Source: Alphaproteobacteria bacterium
GTDB lineage: Bacteria; Myxococcota_A; UBA796; GCA-2862545
Length of the DNA stretch: 64,000 bases
Direction of reading: 5' to 3'
NCBI GenBank assembly: GCA_020632885.1
Contig: JACKEQ010000029.1
Span: 4,909 to 68,908, forward strand
Under the pieces are notes generated by a model. It was not told the origin of the DNA. It saw nothing but the letters and a program-made list of their open reading frames with translations, and searched no databases. Of this stretch, positions 53,246 to 63,559 are shown piece by piece. Numbering within the stretch: position 1 is the first letter of the stretch; each line of letters opens with the position of its first letter. Both the position numbers and the translations under genes were made by a program.

Positions 53246-53988
53246 TCCTCACGCGCGCCCTACCGGACGCCCCGCGGGGCGTCGTGCACGGCTTCACGGG
53301 CCGGGCCGGCGGGGTGAGCGTCGGTTCGCTGGGCACCCTCAACCTCGCCATGCGTCCGGGTGAGACCACCGACGCGCTCACGGAGAACTGGCGGCGTGTC
53401 CTCCATGCCCTCGACCCGGGGCTGGAGCTCGGCGACCTCGCGCTCGTGAACCAGGTCCACGGCGATCGTGTGCTTCGCGTCGACGCCGGTGGCGGTCCGT
53501 TGGCCACGCTGGGCGACGCCGATGCCCTGGTGACGACCGCGCGGGGCGTGGTGCTGGCCGTTCGCACCGCGGACTGCGTGCCCGTGCTCTTCGCGGTCCC
53601 CGGGGGCGTGGCGGCCGCTCACGCGGGCTGGCGGGGCGTGGCTGCAGCCATCGTCCCGGCGACCCTGCGCGCGCTCTGTGAGGCGACCGGCGCGTCGCCC
53701 GCGGACGTGCGGGTGGCGGTGGGGCCCCACATCGGGCCGGATGTGTACGAGGTGGGTCCGGAGGTCGTGGAGGGCATCGTGTCCACGGGGGTTCCTGCCG
53801 ACGTGTTCGTGCGGCGCGGGCGCCACGTCGACCTCAGGGCCGCCGTCGTGCAGCAGCTCGTGGCCGCGGGCGTGGAGCGGATCGGGCACGACCAGCGCTG
53901 CACGGCGAGCCGGGCCGACCTCTTCAGCCACCGCGCGGACGGGCCCGAGACCGGACGCCTCGCCGGGGTGATCGGGCGGGTCGGGTGA
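53242..53988 (+). CDS. pgeF: Purine nucleoside phosphorylase / YfiH family (PgeF, LACC1-like)
   Basis: A 248-residue protein of the multicopper-oxidase-like YfiH family. The zinc-binding site is NQVHGDRV, TADCVPVLF and AAHAGWRG, as in family members that phosphorolyse purine nucleosides or edit peptidoglycan precursors. The start TTG overlaps the protease stop by TTGA, so the two are coupled. Which role applies here is not settled by sequence. Its stop overlaps the next gene. Confidence 0.9.
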   Translation: MILTRALPDAPRGVVHGFTGRAGGVSVGSLGTLNLAMRPGETTDALTENWRRVLHALDPGLELGDLALVNQVHGDRVLRVDAGGGPLATLGDADALVTTARGVVLAVRTADCVPVLFAVPGGVAAAHAGWRGVAAAIVPATLRALCEATGASPADVRVAVGPHIGPDVYEVGPEVVEGIVSTGVPADVFVRRGRHVDLRAAVVQQLVAAGVERIGHDQRCTASRADLFSHRADGPETGRLAGVIGRVG

Positions 53989-55040
53989 TCCTGGTCCTGC
54001 TCGCCTGTAGCGGGGGCGACCCCGAGCTCGCCGCCGAGAAGGCCGCTGTGCTCGCCTTCCGCGAGGGGCGCGACGCCCTGGAGAGCGACCCGCAGGCGGC
54101 GCTCACGGCCTTCCGTCGCGCGCGGGAGGCCCGGCCGGACGAGCCTCTCCTGCAGGCCTGGGAGGCCATGGCGCTGGCGCGCACGGGAGACCTGGAGGGG
54201 GCGCTCACCGTCGTGGACGCCGTGCTCACCGCGCGGCCGGACTTCGCCGAGGCCCGGTACGACAAGGCTGCGTGGCTCGCGCGCAGCGGAGACCCCGACG
54301 CCGCGGGACCCGAGCTGGCCCGCGCGCTCCAGCAGGGGGCCGCACGTCCCCGGGACGCCATGCGCGACCCCGACTTCGCGCCCCACCTGCAGCACCCGGC
54401 CTTCGCCTTCCTGCCGCCGGACATGCTCACCGTGGCGGTGGAGTCGCCGCGTGGCACGGTGTTCTGGGGCAGCGAGGTCCGGGTGCGGCTGCGGATCCTG
54501 GGCACATCGGGGGAAGACGTCGCGCTGACGGCGGACGTCGCGCGGGGGCCGCTTCGCCTCATCGGGGTGGAGGAGGACGAGCACGAGAGCAGCGAGGGGC
54601 TGTCCCGGGACGTGCGGTACACGTTCAAGGTGGAGGGGCCCGGTGAGACGGTGCTGGGCCCCATCCGCGTCGCTGCAGGCCCGTGGACCGCGACGACGGG
54701 CGAGATCCGGTTCGTGGCGGAGGCGCCGGAGGGTCGGGAGAGCGTGATGCGCGACCTGGATCTGCGCACGCCATCGGAGATCCGGGCGGGATGGGGGTGC
54801 ACCCCGCCCTGCGTGGAGCCGCTGGTGGCCCCGGAGCTCCGCGTGGACGGCACGGTGGTGGACGTGCTGACGGCGGGCGACGCACGCATCCAGCCGCCGC
54901 CACCGCCGGACACCGTGCGCTACGCGTTCAGCCACGCAGGGGAGCCGCTCTGGACGGTTTGGCGGTACCCCCACAGGCCGGACGGGGCGCTGCGGGTGAG
55001 GCGTGGGAGGGATGAGGTGTTGGAGCTGGTGCTGCCCTGA
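53985..55040 (+). CDS. TPR-like lipoprotein
   Basis: A 351-residue protein from GTG 53985 (overlapping the pgeF stop as GTGA). A short lipobox LLAC lies at residues 5-8 in MILVLLACSGGD, so the signal lacks the usual basic N-region. Residues 25-110 hold two TPR-like helix pairs (ALTAFRRAREARPDEPLLQAWEA). The remainder is beta-rich, with LRLIGVEEDEHE, and includes one CTPPC Cys pair. No family recognised. Confidence 0.65.
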   Translation: MILVLLACSGGDPELAAEKAAVLAFREGRDALESDPQAALTAFRRAREARPDEPLLQAWEAMALARTGDLEGALTVVDAVLTARPDFAEARYDKAAWLARSGDPDAAGPELARALQQGAARPRDAMRDPDFAPHLQHPAFAFLPPDMLTVAVESPRGTVFWGSEVRVRLRILGTSGEDVALTADVARGPLRLIGVEEDEHESSEGLSRDVRYTFKVEGPGETVLGPIRVAAGPWTATTGEIRFVAEAPEGRESVMRDLDLRTPSEIRAGWGCTPPCVEPLVAPELRVDGTVVDVLTAGDARIQPPPPPDTVRYAFSHAGEPLWTVWRYPHRPDGALRVRRGRDEVLELVLP

Positions 55041-55124
55041 GGTGCGCCAGGGAGCTGGTGCGCGTCCGGTAGGTGGGGGCGGACGGCGACGCCGCTCGGG
55101 CACGGACACGGGCACGGGCACGGG

Positions 55125-55161
55125 GTAGCAGCCCCTTGCCCGCGGGGCGGGCAGTGGGCTG

Positions 55162-55165
<4 letters not shown>
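55125..55165. terminator. Bidirectional hairpin between convergent genes
   Basis: GTAGCAGCCC (55125-55134) and GGGCTGCTAC (55156-55165) are perfect inverted repeats, with a nested GCCCGC/GCGGGC. The right arm overlaps the stop codon of the carboxyltransferase gene. Just upstream is a short CACGGG tandem repeat (55101-55123). No U-tract, so termination is probably only partly intrinsic. Confidence 0.5.
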
Positions 55166-56712
<1,547 letters not shown>

Positions 56713-56768
56713 CGATCCTCCGGGGCGGGCCCCTAACCGGCTGCTCCGCGCGGCGTCGCCCGCAGCCG

Positions 56769-59700
56769 TCAGGACGTCCGGGCGAGGAGCTGCCGGATCG
56801 CCTCGATGCGCCCGACGTCCCCGTCGTGCTCGGCCTGCACGAGGGCCTGCTCGATCGCCCAGCGGGCCAGCTCCTGCTCGCCGGCCTCCAGCGCCGCCCG
56901 CCCGGCCTCCAGGAGCGAGATCATCACGTCGTGGGCGAACACCGGCACGTCGGTGGGGTAGGCGCGCTGGAACACCCGCATCTCCCGCCAGTCCCGCCGG
57001 GCCGCGGCCACCGCCATCATGCCGGCGATGGCGTACACCCTGCGGATCGGCCCTGCGAGGTCGCTCGCCAGCACCAGGCGGAACGCAGGCTCGGCGTCTG
57101 CTGCCCGCCCGCGGGCCAGCGCGACCATCGCCAGGTTCATCGCGAACGCGTAGATCGGGTACCCGAGCTGCTCCGCGACGGCGAGGGCCTCCCGGTAGGC
57201 CCGCTCCGCGCGGTCCAGGTCGCCGCTGGCGCGCGCCAGCTCGCCCTCCGTGTTGTGGAAGTTCCCGAACAGGCTGCGACGCGTGCTCGCGAACACCTCG
57301 TCCCGGACGGCCTCCAGGAGCTCCAGACCCTCCTCGGGGCTCCGCAGCACCCCCACCAGGTACGCACGCTGCAGCAGGGCGCCCGCCCGCGTCGTGTTCG
57401 GCAGGTCCGGCAGAGCCAGCGTGGCCTCGATCGCCTCGAGCGCCTCGGGGAACCGCCCGGCCTGCTGGAGGGCCATGCTCTTCGCCTCCAGCGCACGACC
57501 CTCGAGACCGGTGTCGCCCAGATCGCGGGCCAGCGCCGCGCAGCGATCGTGGGACGCCAGGGAAGCCTCCGTCCGCCCCTCGGCACGCTCGAGGGCCGCG
57601 TAGTGCAGCGCCAGGCGGGCCAGCTCCTCCGGAGAGGGCTGCGCGTCCCGCACCCGATCCGCCCAGCTCCGTGCGCTGTCCAACCGCCCGGAGACCCGGT
57701 CGAGGCGCGCGAGGTCGAACCACCCGTCCCGCCGGCGCCGGCCGCTCTCCCCGCGTCGCTCCAGCAGGGACTCCCGGAGGAGCAGCTCGGCACGCGAGCG
57801 CGCGATGTCCGCGGTCTTCGAGAGGTTCGCGGCGTCGCGGAGGGCGTCGATCGCCTCGTCCTCCCGACCGGCCTCCAGGAGGTGACGGGCGCGTCGCGCG
57901 GCGAGCTCGGGACGGTGGGGCAGGACGTCCGCCGCGGCGTCGTGGAGACGCACGGCCCACCCGCTGTCGACGGCCCGGGCCAGGAGGGTCTCGCGCAGCA
58001 TGCCGTGGACGAACCGCCACCGGCCCGTCGAGCGTCGGCTGTCGAGCCGCGCCAGCCGGGCGTCCAGCAGCCTGCCGACGAGCGCCTCGTCCACCGGCAC
58101 ACCGACCTTCGCGAGGAGCGCCCGCCACTCCTGCCCGATCACGGGGTCGCCTAGCACGGCTGCGGCCTCGAGGGGCACCTCCCACCCGGGTTGCCCCGCG
58201 ACGAGGGCGTCGATCCGGTCGGTCCAGACGCGCTGGACGCCGGAGGGGAGCTCGATGGGGCCGTCCAGGGCCCACACCCCGTCGCGGCGGACCAGACGAC
58301 CCCTGGCGACCCAGTCCTCCACGAGCTGGACCACGAACAGGGGGTTGCCGGAGGTGCGGTCGGCGAGCCGGTCCACGACGTCGCCCTCCAGCTCCAGGAC
58401 GGAGCGGGCGAGGGCCCGCGTGTCCCGCGCGTCGAGGGAACCCAGCAGCACCTCCCCGGCCCCGGCCATCACGAGGGCGTCCAGCGCGGCGTCCTCGGCC
58501 TCGCGCTCGGCGAGCAGCTCGTCCTGCACGGTCAGCACGAACAGCGCGGCCCCCACGTCCTGGTTGGCCAGCGCGTGGTGGGCCCAGCGGATGGCCGCGT
58601 GGCCCCACTGCACGTCGTCGAGCCACACCACCGACACGCGCGGACCCGCAGCCGCGTCGAGCAGCCGACCCAGCACCGCGTGGCGCGCCCGCGCGTCGAG
58701 CTCGGGGATCGACCGCGGCGGGCGGCGCAGGTGGGGTGCGCAGAACGCGACGGCACCCTCGCGCGCCCAGGCGGGAGCGCGGGGCGCCCGCTGCTGGATC
58801 TGGTCGGCCAGCTCGTGCTCGTCGAGGCCGTGGGCCGCGAAGCCCCGCGCCATCAGTCCGTCCAGGCCGTCTTGGCTCGCCGGCGTGGGGTGGTGGGTCG
58901 CGATCCACGCCTCCGCCGCCCCCACCTCGTGGGCGCGGGTGAGGAGCCACTCGGCGAGCCGGCTCTTCCCCGCACCGGCCGGACCGCGGATCACGAACAC
59001 CTCGGCGCGCCGGGACTCCGCGGCGTCCAGCAGGGCCGCCCAGAGCCGGTCGCGCTCCGCCTCGCGGCCGACGAACGGGATCTCGCGCAGCCCGAACAGC
59101 CCGAGACCTCCCGGTGCGGTCGGCGGTGTCGCGCGGTTCCGCCATTCGCGCGGGAGCGGCGGGAGGCGGTCGACGTCCTCGAGCGGCGTGTCGTCGTCGG
59201 GGTGCAGCGGGAAGATCCGTGTCCCCGGGCCACTCGGGTGGAGCAGGGTGGTGCGCTGCTCCTCGGGGTCCACCTTCCGACGGGCCACGCCGGTGGCGAT
59301 GCGACGCTCGCCCCCTCCGAGCGCGAGGAGGCCGTGGGCTGCCGAGGCCGCGCGGGGGAACCGCTCCCAGGGCTGCTTCGCGAGGGCGCGTGCGAGCCAG
59401 TCCTGCAGGCCGTCGGGCACGTCGTACACGGGCTCGAAGGGGGGCAGGGGCTCGAGGGCCTGCGCGCGGTAGAGCGCCACCGGGTCGTCCCCGTCGAACG
59501 GGCGGCGTCCGGTCGTCAGGGCCCAGCCGAGGAGCCCGAGCGCGTAGAGATCCGTCCACGGGCCCTGGACGCGCCCGTCACCGTCGAACTGCTCGGGGGC
59601 CATGTACGCGGGCGTGCCGCCCAGCAGGGGCCCGTCTGCCGTCCGGAGCGCCCAGACCATGCCGAAGTCCGCGAGCTTCAGGCGGCTCCCGCTGTCCACG

Positions 59701-60140
59701 AAGAGCACGTTGGAGGGCTTCAGGTCGCGGTGGACGACCCCGCGGGCGTGGGCGTGCCCCAGGGCGTCCAGGAGGTCCAGGAGGATGCGACGGGCGGTCA
59801 CCCAGTCCACCTCGCCCAGGCGATCGCGCAGCGTACCCCCGCGCGTGAGCTCCATCGCGAACCACGGGGTCCCCGGAAGCAGGTCGGGCAGGGCCTCTGC
59901 GGCCGCTTCGTCCACTTCGCCCGCGTCCAGCAGCGTGATGATGGAGGGGTGGGAGAGGCCCGCCGCCGCGCGGATCTCCGTCTGGATCGACTGCACCCGG
60001 CGTGGATCGCGGCCCCCGGCGCCCGTGAGGACCTTCACGGCCACGGGATCGCCTCCGGGGGCGCGTGCACGCCAGATCTGCCCCATGCCGCCGCGGGCGA
60101 CGGGCGCGATCAGCTCGAAGGGACCGAGGCTCGCGGACAT
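56769..60140 (-). CDS. Ser/Thr kinase fused to AAA-type ATPase and TPR (PknK-like)
   Basis: A 1123-residue multidomain protein. The kinase (about 8-270) shows GGMGQIWRA, VAVKVL, HRDLKPSN and ADFGMV. A linker leads to an ATPase module with Walker A RGPAGAGKSRL and Walker B VVWLDDVQWG. The C-terminal 450 residues hold TPR-like helices (AIDALRDAANL, RAERAYREALAVAEQLG). Such fusions integrate signals, as in PknK/kinase-cyclase proteins of myxobacteria. ATG 60138-60140 was chosen; earlier codons lack kinase sequence. It is divergent from rpsP. Confidence 0.92.
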   Translation of the reverse strand: MSASLGPFELIAPVARGGMGQIWRARAPGGDPVAVKVLTGAGGRDPRRVQSIQTEIRAAAGLSHPSIITLLDAGEVDEAAAEALPDLLPGTPWFAMELTRGGTLRDRLGEVDWVTARRILLDLLDALGHAHARGVVHRDLKPSNVLFVDSGSRLKLADFGMVWALRTADGPLLGGTPAYMAPEQFDGDGRVQGPWTDLYALGLLGWALTTGRRPFDGDDPVALYRAQALEPLPPFEPVYDVPDGLQDWLARALAKQPWERFPRAASAAHGLLALGGGERRIATGVARRKVDPEEQRTTLLHPSGPGTRIFPLHPDDDTPLEDVDRLPPLPREWRNRATPPTAPGGLGLFGLREIPFVGREAERDRLWAALLDAAESRRAEVFVIRGPAGAGKSRLAEWLLTRAHEVGAAEAWIATHHPTPASQDGLDGLMARGFAAHGLDEHELADQIQQRAPRAPAWAREGAVAFCAPHLRRPPRSIPELDARARHAVLGRLLDAAAGPRVSVVWLDDVQWGHAAIRWAHHALANQDVGAALFVLTVQDELLAEREAEDAALDALVMAGAGEVLLGSLDARDTRALARSVLELEGDVVDRLADRTSGNPLFVVQLVEDWVARGRLVRRDGVWALDGPIELPSGVQRVWTDRIDALVAGQPGWEVPLEAAAVLGDPVIGQEWRALLAKVGVPVDEALVGRLLDARLARLDSRRSTGRWRFVHGMLRETLLARAVDSGWAVRLHDAAADVLPHRPELAARRARHLLEAGREDEAIDALRDAANLSKTADIARSRAELLLRESLLERRGESGRRRRDGWFDLARLDRVSGRLDSARSWADRVRDAQPSPEELARLALHYAALERAEGRTEASLASHDRCAALARDLGDTGLEGRALEAKSMALQQAGRFPEALEAIEATLALPDLPNTTRAGALLQRAYLVGVLRSPEEGLELLEAVRDEVFASTRRSLFGNFHNTEGELARASGDLDRAERAYREALAVAEQLGYPIYAFAMNLAMVALARGRAADAEPAFRLVLASDLAGPIRRVYAIAGMMAVAAARRDWREMRVFQRAYPTDVPVFAHDVMISLLEAGRAALEAGEQELARWAIEQALVQAEHDGDVGRIEAIRQLLARTS

Positions 60141-60196
60141 CGTCCGCAGGATACTCCAATCCGCCGGGGAACCCTCGTGGCCACCGCGCGGTCCCC

Positions 60197-60225
60197 TTGA
60201 CCGGCACCCCATGCGACGGTAGAGG
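60197..60225 (+). promoter_or_regulatory. Promoter of rpsP-khpA-rimM-trmD
   Basis: TTGACC (60197-60202), a 17-bp spacer and TAGAGG (60220-60225). A start near 60232 would leave a leader of about 26 nt before ATG 60259. The gap to the divergent kinase start (60140) is short. Confidence 0.55.
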
Positions 60226-60258
60226 GGTTGGGTTGACCTCACCTCGACAGGAAGAACG

Positions 60259-60510
60259 ATGGTTCGCATCCGTCTCATGCGCCGCGGCGCCAAGAAGAAG
60301 CCCTTCTACCGCGTCGTCGCGGCAGACCAGCGCTCCAAGCGCGATGGCCGCTTCATCGAGCAGCTCGGCTACTACGACCCGATGAAGGAGCCCATGGACA
60401 TCAAGCTCGATCTCGAGCGCGTGGATGCCTGGCTCGGAAACGGGGCCCAGCCCTCCGAGACCGTGGCCCGCCTCATCGAGCGCGCCCGCAACGCCGCGGC
60501 GAACGCCTGA
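60259..60510 (+). CDS. rpsP: 30S ribosomal protein S16
   Basis: An 83-residue protein with the S16 opening MVRIRLMRRGAKKKPFYRVV and the YDPMKEP motif. It heads the rpsP-khpA-rimM-trmD-rplS ribosome biogenesis cluster. The gene starts downstream of a TTGACC-N17-TAGAGG promoter. Its stop overlaps the next ATG. Confidence 0.98.
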   Translation: MVRIRLMRRGAKKKPFYRVVAADQRSKRDGRFIEQLGYYDPMKEPMDIKLDLERVDAWLGNGAQPSETVARLIERARNAAANA

Positions 60511-60758
60511 TGGACAAGCTCGTCCAGCATCTCGTGCGGCCGATCGTCGATCATCCGGACGAGGTGTCGCTCCAGGTGATCGAAGGCGAGAGCGTCGTGA
60601 CGCTCGAGCTGTCCGTGCACCCCGACGATCGCGATGCGGTCGAGGGCGAGCGCGGTCGCACCCTCCGGAGCATCCGCAACATCCTCTCCGCTGCGGCGGG
60701 CTCCAAGAAGGCTTCGCTCGACCTCGTCGACGATGGCGACGATGGGGTGGAGGAGTAG
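60510..60758 (+). CDS. khpA: KH-domain RNA-binding protein KhpA
   Basis: An 82-residue protein with a KH fold (LSVHPDDRDAVEGERGRTLRSIRNIL), which includes the GxxG loop as GERG. It is conserved between rpsP and rimM in many bacteria and partners KhpB in RNA binding. It overlaps rpsP by one base (TGATG) and has an acidic C-terminus (DDGDDGVEE). Confidence 0.92.
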   Translation: MDKLVQHLVRPIVDHPDEVSLQVIEGESVVTLELSVHPDDRDAVEGERGRTLRSIRNILSAAAGSKKASLDLVDDGDDGVEE

Positions 60759-61272
60759 CCTGAGGCCCGCGCCCGCCGCTCGGGACGAGATCGTCCTGGG
60801 CCGGGTGGTCGGTGTCTTCGGCGTCTCTGGAGAGGTGCGTCTGCACCTCGAGAACCGCGAGTCCACGTTGTTGGCCTCGGGGCGCGAGGTCGTGCTCCAG
60901 GCTCCGGACGGGACCCGCCGGTTCGCCCACGTGAGCACGCGACCTGGAACCAACCAGCGCGTGATCGGCCGCTTCCGGGGTCTGGACGACCGCGAGGAGG
61001 CCGGCGGGCTCGTGGGTACGGAGCTCCGCATCGAGCGCACCGCGCTGCCGTCCCTGGACGACGGCGAGTACTACCTGGCGGACCTCGTGGGCATGAAGGT
61101 GCGCTGTGGAGACCTCGATCTGGGCACGGTGGTGGCTGTCTACGACCAGGGTCCGGTGGAGGTCATCGAGCTCGACGGTGAGCGCTACGTGCCGTCCACG
61201 GCCGATCACATCGAGGGCATCGACCTCGAGGAGCGCGTGCTCTACGTGAAGGACGGCGCGGTTGCGGTTTGA
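60742..61272 (+). CDS. rimM: Ribosome maturation factor RimM
   Basis: A 176-residue 30S maturation factor. The N-terminal domain reads EIVLGRVVGVFGVSGEVRLHL, and the PRC-barrel domain ends YVPSTADHIEGIDLEERVLYV. The start is unsure: ATG 60742 overlaps khpA by 17 bp and has no good Shine-Dalgarno, while ATG 60733 is an in-frame alternative. The GGAGGAG at 60749-60755 would suit a start near 60763 but no ATG/GTG/TTG exists there. Confidence 0.9.
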   Translation: MGWRSSLRPAPAARDEIVLGRVVGVFGVSGEVRLHLENRESTLLASGREVVLQAPDGTRRFAHVSTRPGTNQRVIGRFRGLDDREEAGGLVGTELRIERTALPSLDDGEYYLADLVGMKVRCGDLDLGTVVAVYDQGPVEVIELDGERYVPSTADHIEGIDLEERVLYVKDGAVAV

Positions 61273-61966
61273 CGTCCTCACCCTCCACCCCGGCATGGTG
61301 GAGGGTCCCCTCGGGCTGTCGATCGTCGGGCGGGCCCGCGCTGCCGGGCTCCTGGAGGTCGGTGTGCACGACATCCGCGACCACGCGGGGGATCGCTACC
61401 GCACCGTCGACGACGGCCCTTACGGCGGGGGGGCCGGGATGGTGCTGCGTGTGGACGTCGTGGCGGCGGCCCTCCGCGCCGTGCAGACCCCTGTGAGCCG
61501 CGTGCTGCTGACGAGCCCGTCGGGGAAGCCTCTGGAGCAGGCGGACCTCCGGCGCTGGTCGGGCATGGAGCACCTCGTGATCGTCACGGGCCACTACGAG
61601 GGCATCGACGCGCGGATCGAGCACCTGGTCGACGAGGAGGTGAGCCTCGGCGACTTCGTGCTCACCGGGGGCGAGATCGCGGCCCTGGCGATCGTGGACG
61701 GCGTCGGGCGCCTCGTGCCGGGTGTGCTCGGCAACGCGGACTCTGCGGCCGACGAGTCCTTCGCACACGGGCTCCTCGAGTACCCGCACTACACGCGTCC
61801 CCGCGAGTGGGAGGGCCACGAGGTCCCCGAGATCCTGCTGTCCGGCCACCACGCGAGGATCGACGCCTGGCGGAGGGAGCAGGCGATCCAGCGTACGCGC
61901 GAGCGACGCCCGGATCTGTGGGCCGCCTGGTCGGCGTCCGTTGACGACCCGGCGGCGCACGACTAA
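61262..61966 (+). CDS. trmD: tRNA (guanine-N1)-methyltransferase
   Basis: A 234-residue SPOUT-fold enzyme that makes m1G37. The motifs DDGPYGGGAGMVLR, TGHYEGIDARIEHLVDEEVSLGDFVLTGGE and LLEYPHYTRP are characteristic. The start is TTG 61262, within the end of rimM (11-bp overlap). Its stop codon TAA lies inside the -10 of the rplS promoter. Confidence 0.97.
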   Translation: MRFDVLTLHPGMVEGPLGLSIVGRARAAGLLEVGVHDIRDHAGDRYRTVDDGPYGGGAGMVLRVDVVAAALRAVQTPVSRVLLTSPSGKPLEQADLRRWSGMEHLVIVTGHYEGIDARIEHLVDEEVSLGDFVLTGGEIAALAIVDGVGRLVPGVLGNADSAADESFAHGLLEYPHYTRPREWEGHEVPEILLSGHHARIDAWRREQAIQRTRERRPDLWAAWSASVDDPAAHD

Positions 61967-61969
61967 GAG
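61941..61969 (+). promoter_or_regulatory. Promoter of rplS
   Basis: TTGACG (61941-61946), a 17-bp spacer and TAAGAG (61964-61969), located inside the 3' end of trmD. It would give a leader of about 90 nt before rplS. Confidence 0.6.
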
Positions 61970-62066
61970 TGCGTGATTCCGAACCGGCGTCCCGGATGCC
62001 CACGAGCAGGTGTCCGGAGCCCATGTCCTGGGCGTACCCGCTGCCGTCCAGCGAAGAGAGCGAGCC

Positions 62067-62438
62067 ATGAACATTCTCCACACCATCGAGCAAGAGACCC
62101 TGGCGGCGCGCGAGCGCGAGGACGCCGACGTCCGCCCGGGCGACACCGTCCGCGTGCACGTCCGCATCCGCGAGGGTGAGAAGGTGCGCGTCCAGGTCTT
62201 CGAGGGCACCGTCATCCGCATCAAGAAGGGCGGCCCCCGGTCCACCTTCACCGTGCGCAAGATCTCCTCGGGCGTCGGCGTGGAGCGGATCTTCCCCGCC
62301 TCCTGCCCCAACGTCACCAAGATCGAGATCACGGCTCGCCACAAGGTGCGTCGCGCCAAGCTCCACTTCCTGCGCAACCGTCGCGGCAAGGCGGCCCGCC
62401 TCAAGCCGATCCGCGACTTCAAGCGCAAGAAGGACTAG
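62067..62438 (+). CDS. rplS: 50S ribosomal protein L19
   Basis: A 123-residue protein with PGDTVRVHVRIREGEKVRVQVFEGTVI and the TARHKVRRAKLHFLRNR block of L19. ATG 62067 is preceded by GAGAGCGAGCC. Its stop codon TAG 62436-62438 lies directly before, and in frame with, the coding sequence of yraN. Confidence 0.97.
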   Translation: MNILHTIEQETLAAREREDADVRPGDTVRVHVRIREGEKVRVQVFEGTVIRIKKGGPRSTFTVRKISSGVGVERIFPASCPNVTKIEITARHKVRRAKLHFLRNRRGKAARLKPIRDFKRKKD

Positions 62439-62468
62439 GTCCCTCACGATCGCCACGGCGCCCAGAAG

Positions 62469-62792
62469 CTGGGCGTCGATGCTGAAGCCTTCGTCGCTGC
62501 CTACCTGGCCGACGAGGGCTTCGTCGTGCTCGAACGCAACTGGCAGGCCGCCGGCGCCGAGATCGATCTGATCGTCGGGCGTGGCGGCCTCGTGCGCTTC
62601 GTGGAGGTGAAGGCCCGCCCGGACGAGAGCGCCTGGGACGCCGTCACCACCGACAAGCAGCGGCGCCTCCGGCGCGCCGCCGAGGCCTGGCTCGCCCACC
62701 ACGACGTGGACGAGTGCGCGTTCATGGTGGCCTGGGTGAAGGCCGGTGACGACGGGTCGCTCGGGCTCGAGCTGCTCGACGACGCCTTCTAG
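62469..62792 (+). CDS. yraN: YraN / UPF0102 family nuclease-like protein, start uncertain
   Basis: The conserved UPF0102 fold is visible: LGVDAEAFVAAYLADEGF, then LERNWQAAGAEIDLIV and RFVEVKARPDE with the catalytic Asp/Glu/Lys. The frame is open from 62439, directly after the rplS TAG, but contains no ATG, GTG or TTG before GTG 62526, which would delete the conserved N-terminus. CTG 62469 fits the family opening. It ends at 62790-62792, its stop overlapping the convergent gene's stop. Confidence 0.82.
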   Translation: MGVDAEAFVAAYLADEGFVVLERNWQAAGAEIDLIVGRGGLVRFVEVKARPDESAWDAVTTDKQRRLRRAAEAWLAHHDVDECAFMVAWVKAGDDGSLGLELLDDAF

Positions 62793-63559
62793 GTCAGGGT
62801 CACCACGAGCGCGTCGCCGTCGCGCTCGCACCCGAGACCCGCGCTGCGGATGCCGTCGATCAGGGCGTCCCAGGAGGGCTGCGGGACCTTCCCGCGCGAC
62901 ACGGTGGGGTAGAGGCGCAGGGCGGACGGGCCCTCGGCCGCGGGCTCCTGGTCGACGACGTGCACCATGAGCTTCCACCCGCGTGGCTTGCTCTTCGCGA
63001 TGCTGTGCCGGGCCTGTTGGTGGGTCGGTCCGCCGTCGAGACCCCAGGCCAGCCGGAGGGGTTCCTCCAACAGGTAGAGCGCCCGCGCGAGAGCGAGCTT
63101 CGCCTTGTACCAGGCCATGTCGTCGAAGATGGACGGATGACGGCGACGGGGGGCCTTCGGCGGCTTCGGCTCCGGCGGACGCGGCTTCGCCGACGCTCTC
63201 GGCTTCTTGGGTGCTGCTGGGGTCTCGGACCGCCCCAGGAGCGCTGCGACCGCCGGATCGGACGGGTCGTGGCCCGGGTTGGGGATGGGCTCGGGGTTCG
63301 CCCCGATCCACTCGACGACGAGCGCACCGAGCGCGACCAGATCCTCCGGCTCGAGGTCGGCGAGGTGGTTCCGCACGCGATCCAGCGCGTGGGCCGAGAG
63401 GGGCTCGCCGCAGGCCAGCATGCCCGGCAGGTCGGCGACCATGCGATCGTGGATCGCGTCCCACTCGAAGCCCTGGTGGTAGCCCACCTGGTGGTTCAGG
63501 TGGCCCACGATCCGCACGGCCTCGCCCTGGAGCGTGGGGGCGACACCGAACTGGGGCAC
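62789..63559 (-). CDS. C-terminal part of ankyrin-associated protein, unknown
   Basis: A 256-codon frame starting at an unlikely GTG (63557-63559), inside the end of the upstream ankyrin frame. Sequence includes LEPEDLVALGALVVEWIGANP, a Pro/Lys/Arg linker (PRASAKPRPPEPKPPKAPRRRHP), and a C-terminal HVVDQEPAAEGPSALRLYPTV. It probably continues the upstream ankyrin protein after a one-base frameshift near 63580. Function unknown. Its stop overlaps the yraN stop (CTAG). Confidence 0.6.
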   Translation of the reverse strand: MPQFGVAPTLQGEAVRIVGHLNHQVGYHQGFEWDAIHDRMVADLPGMLACGEPLSAHALDRVRNHLADLEPEDLVALGALVVEWIGANPEPIPNPGHDPSDPAVAALLGRSETPAAPKKPRASAKPRPPEPKPPKAPRRRHPSIFDDMAWYKAKLALARALYLLEEPLRLAWGLDGGPTHQQARHSIAKSKPRGWKLMVHVVDQEPAAEGPSALRLYPTVSRGKVPQPSWDALIDGIRSAGLGCERDGDALVVTLT

